From Pseudoalteromonas sp. NBT06-2 (lineage in GTDB: Bacteria > Pseudomonadota > Gammaproteobacteria > Enterobacterales > Alteromonadaceae), in assembly GCF_002276045.1 (NCBI RefSeq), contig NZ_NQMR01000082.1, positions 1-41,376 of the forward strand: DNA of 41,376 nucleotides. The letters run 5' to 3'. Of this stretch, positions 18,139-27,081 are shown piece after piece. Position 1 is the stretch's first letter, and each line of letters starts with the position of its first letter. The notes under the pieces were generated by a model that ran no database searches, was not told where the DNA came from, and saw nothing but the letters and a program-made list of their open reading frames with translations. The position numbers and the translations under genes are program-made.

Positions 18139-20493
18139 ATGATAAAAAATACTAAGTTCCTGCTGTTCTATCCTGCAATTGCCTTAATGAGTAAATTAAG
18201 GTTTGTCTTTAAATTTGTGTTTATTTGCTTAATTTTCAGTTTCCCTCTCACCTTACTTGGCTGGGCACTAATAGGAGAAATGAAGGGAAATATTCAAACT
18301 TCGGAGTTAGAATTACAAGGTATTAAAGCGCTAGAATATAATTTAAAAGCCATTAAAGTGATTGCTGATTTAAGAGATTACTCTATTTTACAAAGATCAA
18401 ATTTGTCTTTTCAATTTTCAGAAAACCTTCATATAAGAAAAGAACAAGCTAAAGCATCATTATCTAATTTAAGAACACATCTTTTATCTTCTAAGGCCTT
18501 GACGATTGAGCTTCATAACGAGTTAACTAGCTTAGAGCGTTTATGGAATGAATTATCTAATTCAACTGCTGGTGTTCAAGGGCAACCGGAAATCCATTTT
18601 TATCATTATGATCGTATCGTACAAAAATTAGAAAGACTAGCCAGGTTAGTTTCATATGAAAGTAAATTGGCTTATGACCCAAATAAAAAGAACTTCTTTT
18701 TGATAAAATTATTAATTGAAGATTTGCCTTTATTAAATAGAGTAATTGGCAAATTAAGAGCATTTGGCAGTCACGCTTTAAGTTCGTCGAGTATTGATAG
18801 TTATTCTTATACTTTATTGGAACAAGTTCATGATGAGCTAATTCAAACTTCATCTATAGTTGAACAAAGTTTAAATTATACTTCTAATTTAGGCATATCA
18901 AATGTAACAATAAATCAGTTTATTGATGTTACTTCTGAAACGAACTCATTAATAGATTACTTTTATAATAAAATCATACTTTCAGAGTTTGGTATTGTTG
19001 ATATATCTTGGCAGCAATTCTTTGATATGAATACCCTACATTTAAATGAAATATATAATATAAGTAATAATTTACTGCCAATTATTAAAAATGAACTCTA
19101 CGCTGAAATAGCGCTACAGAGAGAAGAGTTATATTTATTTTTGTCTCTAGCTTTAATGCTTTATCTCGTAATTACTTATTTTATTTTTGGTATGTATCAT
19201 TCCTTGAAAATAACAATTAAAGAATTTTCAAATAAAGCTAAATTACTCGCTTCTGGTGATTTATCAGTACAAGTTAAACATCATACTAAAGATGAGTTAT
19301 CACAAGTTATTTCGGCATTTAATAAAATGGCGTGTGAGTTAGCCAGTGCACGGACATTAGCAAATGATGTGAATCAACGTTTAATAAACATTATGAATAC
19401 AGTGCCTAATGGTATTGTACTATTAGATAAAAGAGGTTTAATACAAGAAGTAAATCCAGAAGCTTGCAGGATATTAGGCAATAGTTCTGAATTACTTTTA
19501 GATAATAATATTGGTGAATTTATTCCTGTTTTACAAGAGATAACGGGTGAATTAGATCTTGATAATATTTTAAAAACATCTGAAGAAAGTTTATTAAGCC
19601 CAGCCTTAAAGAATACTTATATTGAATATTCTGGGCGTTTACTTTCAATCTCAAATGAAACTCATTATTTAATAACCATTACGGATATAAATGATAGAAA
19701 GTTAAATCAAGAAAAGCTTTTGAATTTAAATGAAAAACTGATTAATTCAGAAAAACTAGCCTCTATCGGTCAGCTAGCTGCGGGAATAGCTCATGAGATA
19801 AATAATCCAATTGGTTTTGTGCAAAGTAATATTTGTGTGTTAGATGAATATTCACAATTAATTTCAGAATATTGTTTGTTGATAAAAGAGAGTGGTAATT
19901 TAGAAGCAGCTACAAAATTCTTTAATGATCAAGATTTTGATTACATTTTATCTGATATGAATGAAATTATGAATTCAAGTAAAAATGGTTTGCAAAGAGT
20001 GACACGTATCATTAAAGATTTAGGGCATTATACTCATAAAGATGATGACGATATGGAAGAAATGCTAATTGAAGACATTATTTTGCAGAGTTTAGACTTA
20101 GTTTCTAACGAATTAAAATATAAAGCTGAAGTAATTAAAGAGTTTGCAGCAAACTCTTATGTTAAATGTTATCCGCAAAAGTTATTACAAGTTTTTATAA
20201 ATTTGTTTGTTAACTCTTCCCATGCAATTGAAAATAAAGGAAAAATTTTCATTTTCTCTTCGAATGATAAAGAATTTGTTAAAGTAAGTATTAAAGATAC
20301 AGGAACAGGTATTAAGCCCAGTGATTTGAAAAACTTGTTTGATCCTTTTTTCACGACAAAAGCAGTTGGTAAAGGGACTGGATTAGGTTTATATATTGTT
20401 CATTCCATTATCAAAGAGCACAATGGCAGTATTTTAGTTGAATCAGTTTTTGGTGAAGGATGCGAAATTATTATTTATATACCTAAAGCTTAA
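18139..20493 (+). CDS. membrane sensor histidine kinase (HAMP-PAS-HisKA-HATPase)
   Basis: A 784-residue inner-membrane kinase. Membrane helix 1 lies at about residues 22-46 and helix 2 at about 335-352; the roughly 290 residues between them form a mostly helical periplasmic sensor domain of unknown ligand. A HAMP domain follows (LLASGDLSVQVKHHTKDELS), then a PAS-like domain (IMNTVPNGIVLLDKRGLIQE) and HisKA with phospho-acceptor His552 in AAGIAHEINNPIG. The catalytic domain shows the N box FINLFVNSSHAI, G1 DTGTGI, the F box DPFFTTK and G2 GTGLGLY. There is no receiver domain and no response regulator gene nearby, so it is an orphan whose partner lies elsewhere. Confidence 0.92.
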   Translation: MIKNTKFLLFYPAIALMSKLRFVFKFVFICLIFSFPLTLLGWALIGEMKGNIQTSELELQGIKALEYNLKAIKVIADLRDYSILQRSNLSFQFSENLHIRKEQAKASLSNLRTHLLSSKALTIELHNELTSLERLWNELSNSTAGVQGQPEIHFYHYDRIVQKLERLARLVSYESKLAYDPNKKNFFLIKLLIEDLPLLNRVIGKLRAFGSHALSSSSIDSYSYTLLEQVHDELIQTSSIVEQSLNYTSNLGISNVTINQFIDVTSETNSLIDYFYNKIILSEFGIVDISWQQFFDMNTLHLNEIYNISNNLLPIIKNELYAEIALQREELYLFLSLALMLYLVITYFIFGMYHSLKITIKEFSNKAKLLASGDLSVQVKHHTKDELSQVISAFNKMACELASARTLANDVNQRLINIMNTVPNGIVLLDKRGLIQEVNPEACRILGNSSELLLDNNIGEFIPVLQEITGELDLDNILKTSEESLLSPALKNTYIEYSGRLLSISNETHYLITITDINDRKLNQEKLLNLNEKLINSEKLASIGQLAAGIAHEINNPIGFVQSNICVLDEYSQLISEYCLLIKESGNLEAATKFFNDQDFDYILSDMNEIMNSSKNGLQRVTRIIKDLGHYTHKDDDDMEEMLIEDIILQSLDLVSNELKYKAEVIKEFAANSYVKCYPQKLLQVFINLFVNSSHAIENKGKIFIFSSNDKEFVKVSIKDTGTGIKPSDLKNLFDPFFTTKAVGKGTGLGLYIVHSIIKEHNGSILVESVFGEGCEIIIYIPKA

Positions 20494-20560
20494 TTGATAG
20501 ACTTACCTTATGTATTAATTCCTATATAATTTTTCCAAACTTAATATGGATATATAAAAA

Positions 20561-21316
20561 ATGAAAAAAATTGCAATATTTATAGCTGTTTTATTATTAA
20601 TCGTTGCTGGTGCATTCTGGTTTTTCACTGGCAGTGTTCTTAATGATTTTATTAAGCAGAAAATAGAACAGGTAGGTAGCAAAGTTACCGAACAGTCTGT
20701 CACGGTTAGCCAGGTTGATATTAATCTTTTAGATGGTGCAGGCACTATTAAGGGGTTAGTTTTAGATAATCCAGATAAATATAAAGCACATTCAGTATTT
20801 TCATTAAATGAAGTGACTTTAGATATTAATCTTGAGAGCTTAACAACTGACCTTATTATTATTGAAAAAATTGTAATTGATAAACCTAAAGCTGTTGTAG
20901 AATTTACCCAAAATGGTGGCGCTAATATTAAAGATATCCTCGATGCTATAAAGAAAAATACTGCAAGTGATTCAGCAACTGTACCCCAGAAAGAAAATAC
21001 CAATAGTAGTGCAGAGCCCATTATACGCGTAAATAAATTTGTATTGGCAGGTGTTTCACTGACAGTTGATTTAACTCAACTTGGAAATAAAATGCATCAA
21101 GCAGTATTAACTGATATCAAATTAACTAATATTGGTGGTCAAGCCGGTATGCCAGCAAGTCAATTGGGTACTGAACTGGTAACACAAGCTTTATCATCTA
21201 TTTGGCTGCAAGCAAAAAAACAGCAAACAACAACTTTAAAAGACCAAGTTAAAAAGAAATTAGAAAAGAAGGCTAAAGAAAAATTAGGTGGTTTATTAGA
21301 TAAACTTAAAAGTTAA
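20561..21316 (+). CDS. AsmA-like membrane-anchored protein
   Basis: A 251-residue protein with a single N-terminal membrane anchor (IAIFIAVLLLIVAGAFWFF) and a periplasmic beta-rich body of AsmA/DUF748 type: VTVSQVDINLLDGAGTIKGL, VFSLNEVTLDINLESL, IIEKIVIDKPKAVVEF. These are the repeated strand motifs seen in the N-terminal part of AsmA-family proteins, which act at the inner membrane/periplasm in envelope lipid homeostasis. It is far shorter than AsmA itself (about 600). The C-terminus is a lysine-rich helix (residues of about 220-251). It starts 68 bases after the kinase gene and may be co-transcribed. The exact role is unknown. Confidence 0.75.
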   Translation: MKKIAIFIAVLLLIVAGAFWFFTGSVLNDFIKQKIEQVGSKVTEQSVTVSQVDINLLDGAGTIKGLVLDNPDKYKAHSVFSLNEVTLDINLESLTTDLIIIEKIVIDKPKAVVEFTQNGGANIKDILDAIKKNTASDSATVPQKENTNSSAEPIIRVNKFVLAGVSLTVDLTQLGNKMHQAVLTDIKLTNIGGQAGMPASQLGTELVTQALSSIWLQAKKQQTTTLKDQVKKKLEKKAKEKLGGLLDKLKS

Positions 21317-21422
21317 TCTATTGAAGATTATAAAGTGAGAGGTTTTTCATCTCTATTTTTTATTTAAATTCCAATTTTTATTTTATTAAATCCAGTAATT
21401 ATGGCTACCTTAGGAAACAATC

Positions 21423-21662
21423 ATGATCAAACTAGGTCGGTACCGACACTTTAAAGGTAACTTTTACCAAGTATTACATTTAGCAAAGCACAGTGAAACA
21501 CAAGAGTTATTAGTTGTATATCAGCCTGAATATGGCGAAAAAGAAATTTGGGTGCGCCCATTAGATATGTTTGATGAAATGATAGAGCGAGAAGGAAAAA
21601 CTTTAAAAAGATTCTCTAAAGTTGAAGACACAATAGAAAAAAGCACTAAGCAATGTATATAA
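21423..21662 (+). CDS. DUF1653 domain-containing protein
   Basis: A 79-residue cytoplasmic protein that is almost entirely a DUF1653 domain: GRYRHFKGNFYQVLHLAKHS near the start, then TQELLVVYQPEYG and IWVRPLDMFDE. The family is widespread in bacteria but has no assigned function. A good AGGA Shine-Dalgarno sequence precedes the ATG. It stands alone, about 100 bases after the AsmA-like gene. Confidence 0.88.
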   Translation: MIKLGRYRHFKGNFYQVLHLAKHSETQELLVVYQPEYGEKEIWVRPLDMFDEMIEREGKTLKRFSKVEDTIEKSTKQCI

Positions 21663-22278
21663 TTCAACCAGTAATAAAATGTTTGGAATTAACCGTTTAT
21701 TAACTTTGCTTTGGCTATTATAGCTTATTATTTTTTATTAAATTAGAAATTCAATTAAATTGTTCGCAAAGTGAACATAATCAATGAAAATTAATAAATA
21801 ACAATATTACAGCAACCTTTTCACTTACATGGAAAGGTATTATATACATGAAGTATGTAACCCAACTGTAAACAGTGTTTTTTTTCCCTTGGAAAGCACT
21901 GTTTATTTTTAATACAAATTAAAATTAAATAATTCAATTTATTTTTAATAAACTCTCATATTTATCTCCAAATAGCTTCATTTACAACTTAATACATAAT
22001 TGCTACGTTTTAATTCCTTTTTTAGGTACTTCATGTCAGTTTCTATTGAACTTCAAAATTAAGTTTTATAACTTTAGTGCTGTTGGTTGCAATTCAACCA
22101 ATTTTTTTTGCCGGTTGATGGATTTTTGATGATCCTCTTCTGCTCATTGAAAGTAGAAAATAGCAGTATCAACTTTCGCTTTATATAAAAATAATCGTAG
22201 TAATTACAATAAAATATGAATTTTAAAAGTCAGATTTTCATTTCAATTAATTGTTTTATTACGAATTAGGATGAAAAA
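21663..22278. other. gene-free region with a central terminator-like hairpin
   Basis: Over 600 bases without a gene, very AT-rich. The only notable structure is the two-part hairpin at 21870-21904, about 200 bases beyond the DUF1653 stop and 370 before the protease start. That spacing suggests either a long 3' UTR or a small RNA ending at the hairpin. The protease promoter presumably lies in 22100-22260. Confidence 0.45.
21870..21904 (+). terminator. terminator-like hairpin, possible sRNA end
   Basis: Arms AAACAGTG (21870-21877) and CACTGTTT (21897-21904) enclose an inner stem TTTCC/GGAAA with a 3-base loop, and the structure is followed by ATTTTTA. This is a good Rho-independent terminator on the plus strand. 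Confidence 0.6.
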
Positions 22279-24939
22279 ATGAAAATAACGAAACCCCATT
22301 TATTTTATTTTAATAGCAAAAGATATTTAAGTTGGCTTTGCCTGTTATCCTGTTTGTTTTTTGGCAATGCAGTTAAAGCTAAGGAAAATGAAACTTCAAA
22401 AAATTTAGATATATCATCGAACTCTTTGAATCTAGGTTCTACTGAAACATTTCTTAAAAAATTAAAACTAAAAAATAAAGCGATTAAATTAAAAGAGGTA
22501 TTAGGAACTCAGGCTAAGTCAACTCAGCTGCCAATGAAGTTTAATTTAATAGATATACAAGGAGCGGGTATCCCTGTAATTACTAAACAATTTTCATTGG
22601 AACTTGATGGTTACTTATCTATGGAAGGGCAAGTCGCAGGTTTTGATAATTCGGAATTTATCTTTCAAGGAAATAATGAAAATCTTTATGGTTGGATGAT
22701 CTTGCGAGATCAAAATATCGCTTATGAATATACAACTGAATATGGAGAATTAGTTGTAAAGCAAGTTAAAATTACGGATGTACATCCTATCTGTAACTTT
22801 GAACAGCATAATATTTTAAATAAGTCAGCTGACAGTAAAATTGCTTTTCCGAATGCTTTTACTAATTCACCACATATAGGCTCTTATGCTGGACAGCATG
22901 TGGGTTTATTAGAAAGTAAGCCAGGCTCGAATTATGTCATATTGATTGATACTAGCCGAGTAATGAGTAATGGTGTGCCATATGATGTTTCAAAAGCGTT
23001 TATTTGGACGACATGGCAAATTGTCGCTGCTAGCTTTTCAATGTTTGATGTTAATGTGACAACCAATCGCGAAATTTATGATTATGCCGTACCAAGTAAG
23101 CGGGGCGGTGCCACTATGTATCGTGAAACAGGTCGTTCTTCTTGTCATTATGCTTTTGGTACTTCTACTTTTTGTACGCTTTATCGAGAAAGTGATGCTT
23201 ATGGACAGGGAAGAATTGCAGTTCATGAATTAGGTCACTTATTGCATTTAGCCCATGATGGTGGTCAACCTGGAGGTGAATATTTTAATGGGATAGCTGA
23301 TTTTCAATGGGTGCCAGTTATGGGCAATATTTGGATGGGGACAGGTTGGAATAATGCCTTGTACCAATGGAGTAAAGGAGAGTATTACGGTGCTTCAAAT
23401 AGAGAAGATGACTTTAATATCATCAATGGATTTATTCCGAGTAAACTTGATGATAATACGCATACAAAAGCACTTTCAATAGCTTCAAATGGGAGTGTGA
23501 GTGCGCAGGTCAATACCGGATTAATAGAGAGAAATACAGATGTTGACAGTTTTAGTTTTACTCTTGGCTCAGCTGGGGGCCAAGTTAATTTAGTGATAGA
23601 TAGAACTGAGCATATAGGTGGCGGTATGCTTGATGTTCAGGCTTATATTAAAGACAGTAATGGGTATACCGTTGCACAATCTAATAAAAGTGTTAAGAGA
23701 TCTGCTTCTTTTGATATAGATTTATCACAAGGTAGCTACACATTAGAGATCAGAGGTGGCGCAGAAGGTTCTCCAAATCATGGCTTTTCAAATTATTCTT
23801 CTGTAGGGTATTATGCGATTGAAGGTCAAATTACAGGTGTGGGTGATGAAACGCCTAGTATTAATAATTTATCAAACGGCGAAATGTTAAGTGGCTCCTC
23901 TGAGCTTTTTAGCTGGAATACTGCTGGAGCAGAGGCTTTCAAAATATCAGCAGGATCAACAGTCGGTGCAGCTGATTATTACAACCAAACAAATCCAACA
24001 GCTAATAACTCTCATACAGTAACAGGTTTACCTGTAGATGGATCTACAGTTCATATTACTTTACATTATTTAAGTAATGGCCAGTGGATGCAAAAAAGCT
24101 TTAATTTTGTTGCATTTAATGAGAATACTACCGATGAGCTGGGTTTAATAAGTCCTGTTGATGGTGAAACACTGACTGGGTCTTCACAAATATTTAATTG
24201 GAATCCAGGACAATCAGAGGGGTTTTGGTTTTATGCGGGTTCAACTTTAGGAGCGAAAGATTATTATCGTAACGCTCATCAATTAAGTGGTACGTCACAC
24301 ACCATTACAGGATTACCAACTGATGGCTCTACTATTCATATTACATTTCATTATTTAATGAGTGGTCAATGGTTTCAGCTGTATTATAACTATATAGCGG
24401 CTACTGATGGAACAAGTTGTACTGCTGCTCCTGATGTACCATCAAAACCGACTTTTACGCTTGATTCATCAACTGGGTTTACAGCTAATTGGAATACAGT
24501 CGCAGAAGCTGAAAATTATACCGTACAACTTTGGATGAATGACAGCCAATGGCAGACAATTAACACAATACCAAGTAGTGAGTATTCATTTACTGATTTA
24601 TCTGTTGGTAGCACACAATATGTAAGAATAAGTGCAAGTAACTCTTGTGGTTCAAGTGATTTTAGTCAATGGACAGAAGTGACGCTGCCAAATGATAGTT
24701 GTAATGCTGCGCCTACAACTCCTAAAGATTTAAATGGCACTAGTCAAAGTATTAGTTGGCAAACCGTTTTAGACGCAACGCGTTATGATGTTCAATACTG
24801 GACTGGAACGTGGACAGATCATGGAAGTACAGCTAATACTGATTACAATCTAAATTTATCTGGTACTCAGTATGTCAGAATTAGAGCTATAAATAGTTGT
24901 GGTAACAGTGATTATTCACAATGGAAGGCACTATATTAA
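22279..24939 (+). CDS. secreted metzincin-like zinc metalloprotease with C-terminal adhesion repeats
   Basis: An 886-residue exported protein with a signal peptide ending near VKA (about residue 35) and then a pro-region. The catalytic domain has the zinc motif HELGHLLHLAHD (His316, Glu317, His320, His326), followed by a Met-turn-like VPVMG with Met348, 22 residues downstream. Position 8 of the motif, Gly in most metzincins, is His here. Residues of about 400-510 resemble a PPC-type beta domain. Two near-identical repeats of about 90 residues (LSNGEMLSGSSELFSWN; SPVDGETLTGSSQIFNWN) and two fibronectin III-like modules follow, probably for substrate or surface binding. A good AGGATG Shine-Dalgarno is present. 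It likely degrades extracellular protein; the substrate is unknown. Confidence 0.82.
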   Translation: MKITKPHLFYFNSKRYLSWLCLLSCLFFGNAVKAKENETSKNLDISSNSLNLGSTETFLKKLKLKNKAIKLKEVLGTQAKSTQLPMKFNLIDIQGAGIPVITKQFSLELDGYLSMEGQVAGFDNSEFIFQGNNENLYGWMILRDQNIAYEYTTEYGELVVKQVKITDVHPICNFEQHNILNKSADSKIAFPNAFTNSPHIGSYAGQHVGLLESKPGSNYVILIDTSRVMSNGVPYDVSKAFIWTTWQIVAASFSMFDVNVTTNREIYDYAVPSKRGGATMYRETGRSSCHYAFGTSTFCTLYRESDAYGQGRIAVHELGHLLHLAHDGGQPGGEYFNGIADFQWVPVMGNIWMGTGWNNALYQWSKGEYYGASNREDDFNIINGFIPSKLDDNTHTKALSIASNGSVSAQVNTGLIERNTDVDSFSFTLGSAGGQVNLVIDRTEHIGGGMLDVQAYIKDSNGYTVAQSNKSVKRSASFDIDLSQGSYTLEIRGGAEGSPNHGFSNYSSVGYYAIEGQITGVGDETPSINNLSNGEMLSGSSELFSWNTAGAEAFKISAGSTVGAADYYNQTNPTANNSHTVTGLPVDGSTVHITLHYLSNGQWMQKSFNFVAFNENTTDELGLISPVDGETLTGSSQIFNWNPGQSEGFWFYAGSTLGAKDYYRNAHQLSGTSHTITGLPTDGSTIHITFHYLMSGQWFQLYYNYIAATDGTSCTAAPDVPSKPTFTLDSSTGFTANWNTVAEAENYTVQLWMNDSQWQTINTIPSSEYSFTDLSVGSTQYVRISASNSCGSSDFSQWTEVTLPNDSCNAAPTTPKDLNGTSQSISWQTVLDATRYDVQYWTGTWTDHGSTANTDYNLNLSGTQYVRIRAINSCGNSDYSQWKALY

Positions 24940-24954
24940 ATAAGTACTTTTTTA

Positions 24955-24989
24955 GTCACACTTATTTTAAAGTTTAAAATGAGTGTGAC
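24955..24989. terminator. bidirectional hairpin between convergent genes
   Basis: GTCACACTTATTTTAAA (24955-24971) and TTTAAAATGAGTGTGAC (24973-24989) form a near-perfect 17-bp stem with one G-T pair. It is centred between the protease stop (24939) and the stop of the convergent serine hydrolase (25007), so it can end transcription from both sides. Confidence 0.7.
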
Positions 24990-25006
24990 ATTTTATCCTC
25001 ACTATA

Positions 25007-26866
25007 TTATGCCCAAACTCTGATACCAATAATGCCAAAATATAATAGATAGCTAAAGGCGACAAAGTGTACTGTTGAGCAAATAACATGGTACCCATAT
25101 ACAGCTTTATTAAGTGATACAGGATCTGTTTTGAATGCAGTAAAAACAGCTAATAATGTAAAAATGGCATAACAAATAGTTGCAAGCATTAACGCTATAG
25201 AGAATATTGTGATATTTCCTAAGTTTAGAACGGGATTTTTCATTCCTAGTATTAGAACTGTGATCATCACTAATGCTGAAAACGATGCCAATAGCGGGTA
25301 AGTTCTTAACTTTTTATGAACTTCAGAAAGCTTTTTTCCTCGTATTTTATTAATTCCACTTATTAATAAAATAACAATAAATGAGATGATGCTGATCAAC
25401 CAAAACAAAGCAATAATTAGTTGGCTATAAACTGCAAAAGCAGAGGTTTGTTTAAGCACTTTATCTCCGTAATGTATCACTTGTCCGTCAATAGGATCAT
25501 TACCTGCTGCCAAGGTAACTAGTCCATTGTCGATAGATTTAAATGAAGTTTCAGAGGCAGGTAAAAACTTTTTAGGTTTAGAATTAAATATCAAACCACT
25601 AAATAATAATTCTTGCTCTGTAGCCGTTACTTTATAAACAGCAATTAATCTATTGAAAAAATGTGCTAATTCAAATCTAGGGTTTACAGTGTAGTAGTAA
25701 CCGCTAAGTTGTTTTGATATTTCATTCGGGTTTATTTCTGAAAAAGCCTCAGGTTTATTTAACTCCTGAGTTTGAAAATGGATAATCTGTTCTCGAATTT
25801 GTTTTAATTTACTTGGATTTCCACTATTAGTTAAAATTACAAATCCAGCATTGCCACTAGGTAAGTATCTAAGGTCAGCTAAAGAACCATTAACAGCGCC
25901 GTCATGTCCGTGATATAAGAAATTATTTAATAAAATGGGGATGTTGTTTAACCCGTATGCATTAGCAATTTCATGAATATTAGTTGATTTGCTACTTTGC
26001 ATACGTTTAATAGATTCAGGACTTAATATTGGCTTGCCATTATTAAGTAGCATTTTTGTAAACTTAGCCATATCCTCTATCGTTGAATTTATCGCACCTA
26101 CAGGGCGGTATATAAGGTGTTTATAAGCTTGTGCTTTTTGGTGCATATAAGAAGTTGCACCAAACTGCTTAACTTGTTCATTATATAAATAAGTTGAATT
26201 TTGCATTTTAAGCGGATTGAAAATTGTTTCGTGAATATAAGATTCAAAGTTTTGTTCTGTGATTTTTTCAATTATATAAGCTGCTACAGCTCCGCCTGAG
26301 TTTGAATATGCTGATCGCGTTCCTGCAGGCCAACGAGATGTGCGAGATTCTGGATAATAATTTAAACTCTCAATTAAAGTTTGTTCAGGGTTATTTTGCT
26401 TTGCATATTCAGTTAAAGCGATCTCATCCCAGCCAGTAGTATGTTCAAGTAAATGAACCACTCTAATAGGATGTGTTTCATGCCAAGGGTTAAAATATTT
26501 AACTTCTGGAACTAAGGTTTTAATTTCATCATCGAGATGTAACCTGCCTTGTTCTATCAATTTTAATATCGCAATAGAGGTGAACATTTTAGATACTGAG
26601 CCTATACGGTATAAGGTATCTTTATCAGCTCTTTTTTGCGAGTCTAAATCAGCAAACCCGAGTACTTTAATTTCTTCAATACTCTCTTTTTTGACTAATG
26701 CGTAAGCCAAAGAAGGAAGTTTACTTTTCTCCATAATTTTTGAAATATTGTTATTTAATTGAGTTAATGTTTGTGCTTTTGGTAGCTTGGAATTGGCATT
26801 AACAATATTTGAAATGGCTAACAGTAACAAGCAATAGATGATGATTGGTATGGATAAAAGTTTCAT
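25007..26866 (-). CDS. serine beta-lactamase-like hydrolase with C-terminal membrane domain
   Basis: A 619-residue protein of the beta-lactamase/PBP4*-like serine hydrolase family. Residues 1-24 are a signal peptide or anchor. The catalytic triad motifs are all visible: SVSK (nucleophile Ser90, Lys93), YSN (Tyr187-Asn189) and HDG (321-323) in place of KTG. HDG is typical of esterase or peptidase members rather than true class C beta-lactamases. After a beta-rich linker, residues of about 475-619 contain four membrane helices. It acts on the periplasmic face, on a peptide, D-amino acid peptide or ester that cannot be named. It is divergent from the ToxR/CadC-like regulator, a pairing that suggests control by that regulator. 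Confidence 0.85.
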   Translation of the reverse strand: MKLLSIPIIIYCLLLLAISNIVNANSKLPKAQTLTQLNNNISKIMEKSKLPSLAYALVKKESIEEIKVLGFADLDSQKRADKDTLYRIGSVSKMFTSIAILKLIEQGRLHLDDEIKTLVPEVKYFNPWHETHPIRVVHLLEHTTGWDEIALTEYAKQNNPEQTLIESLNYYPESRTSRWPAGTRSAYSNSGGAVAAYIIEKITEQNFESYIHETIFNPLKMQNSTYLYNEQVKQFGATSYMHQKAQAYKHLIYRPVGAINSTIEDMAKFTKMLLNNGKPILSPESIKRMQSSKSTNIHEIANAYGLNNIPILLNNFLYHGHDGAVNGSLADLRYLPSGNAGFVILTNSGNPSKLKQIREQIIHFQTQELNKPEAFSEINPNEISKQLSGYYYTVNPRFELAHFFNRLIAVYKVTATEQELLFSGLIFNSKPKKFLPASETSFKSIDNGLVTLAAGNDPIDGQVIHYGDKVLKQTSAFAVYSQLIIALFWLISIISFIVILLISGINKIRGKKLSEVHKKLRTYPLLASFSALVMITVLILGMKNPVLNLGNITIFSIALMLATICYAIFTLLAVFTAFKTDPVSLNKAVYGYHVICSTVHFVAFSYLLYFGIIGIRVWA

Positions 26867-27019
26867 AGTACCTCTTAATGAATTTATTATTTTTCAGTGT
26901 GAAATTAATGCAAAATTTTAAGTTAATGCTAATTAAATCACTTGAACCTAACTGTCCAAAGTGTTTAATTAGAATTAATTAAAAGGGTGGTTTAAGGCAA
27001 ATAACTTTTTGTTAACTGT

Positions 27020-27050
27020 TGTGAACTCTTGCAATAATGTGATGTTCACA
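27020..27050. promoter_or_regulatory. inverted repeat in divergent promoter region
   Basis: TGTGAAC (27020-27026) and GTTCACA (27044-27050) are exact inverted half-sites with 17 bases between them, about 30 bases before the regulator ATG. The right half also forms TGTGA-N3-TCACA. It is the best operator candidate for the winged-helix regulator in the 215-base divergent intergenic region. The spacing does not fit CRP. Confidence 0.45.
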
Positions 27051-27081
27051 AAAAGTCACATGTATTATTAGGATTTATTTT

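Noticed and set aside
20515..21021. 168-codon open frame antisense to the AsmA-like gene
   Set aside because: It lies inside a clear coding gene on the other strand, and its protein shows no family features or ribosome site.
27038..27050. CRP site TGTGA-N3-TCACA before the regulator gene
   Set aside because: CRP needs six bases between the half-sites; three do not fit.
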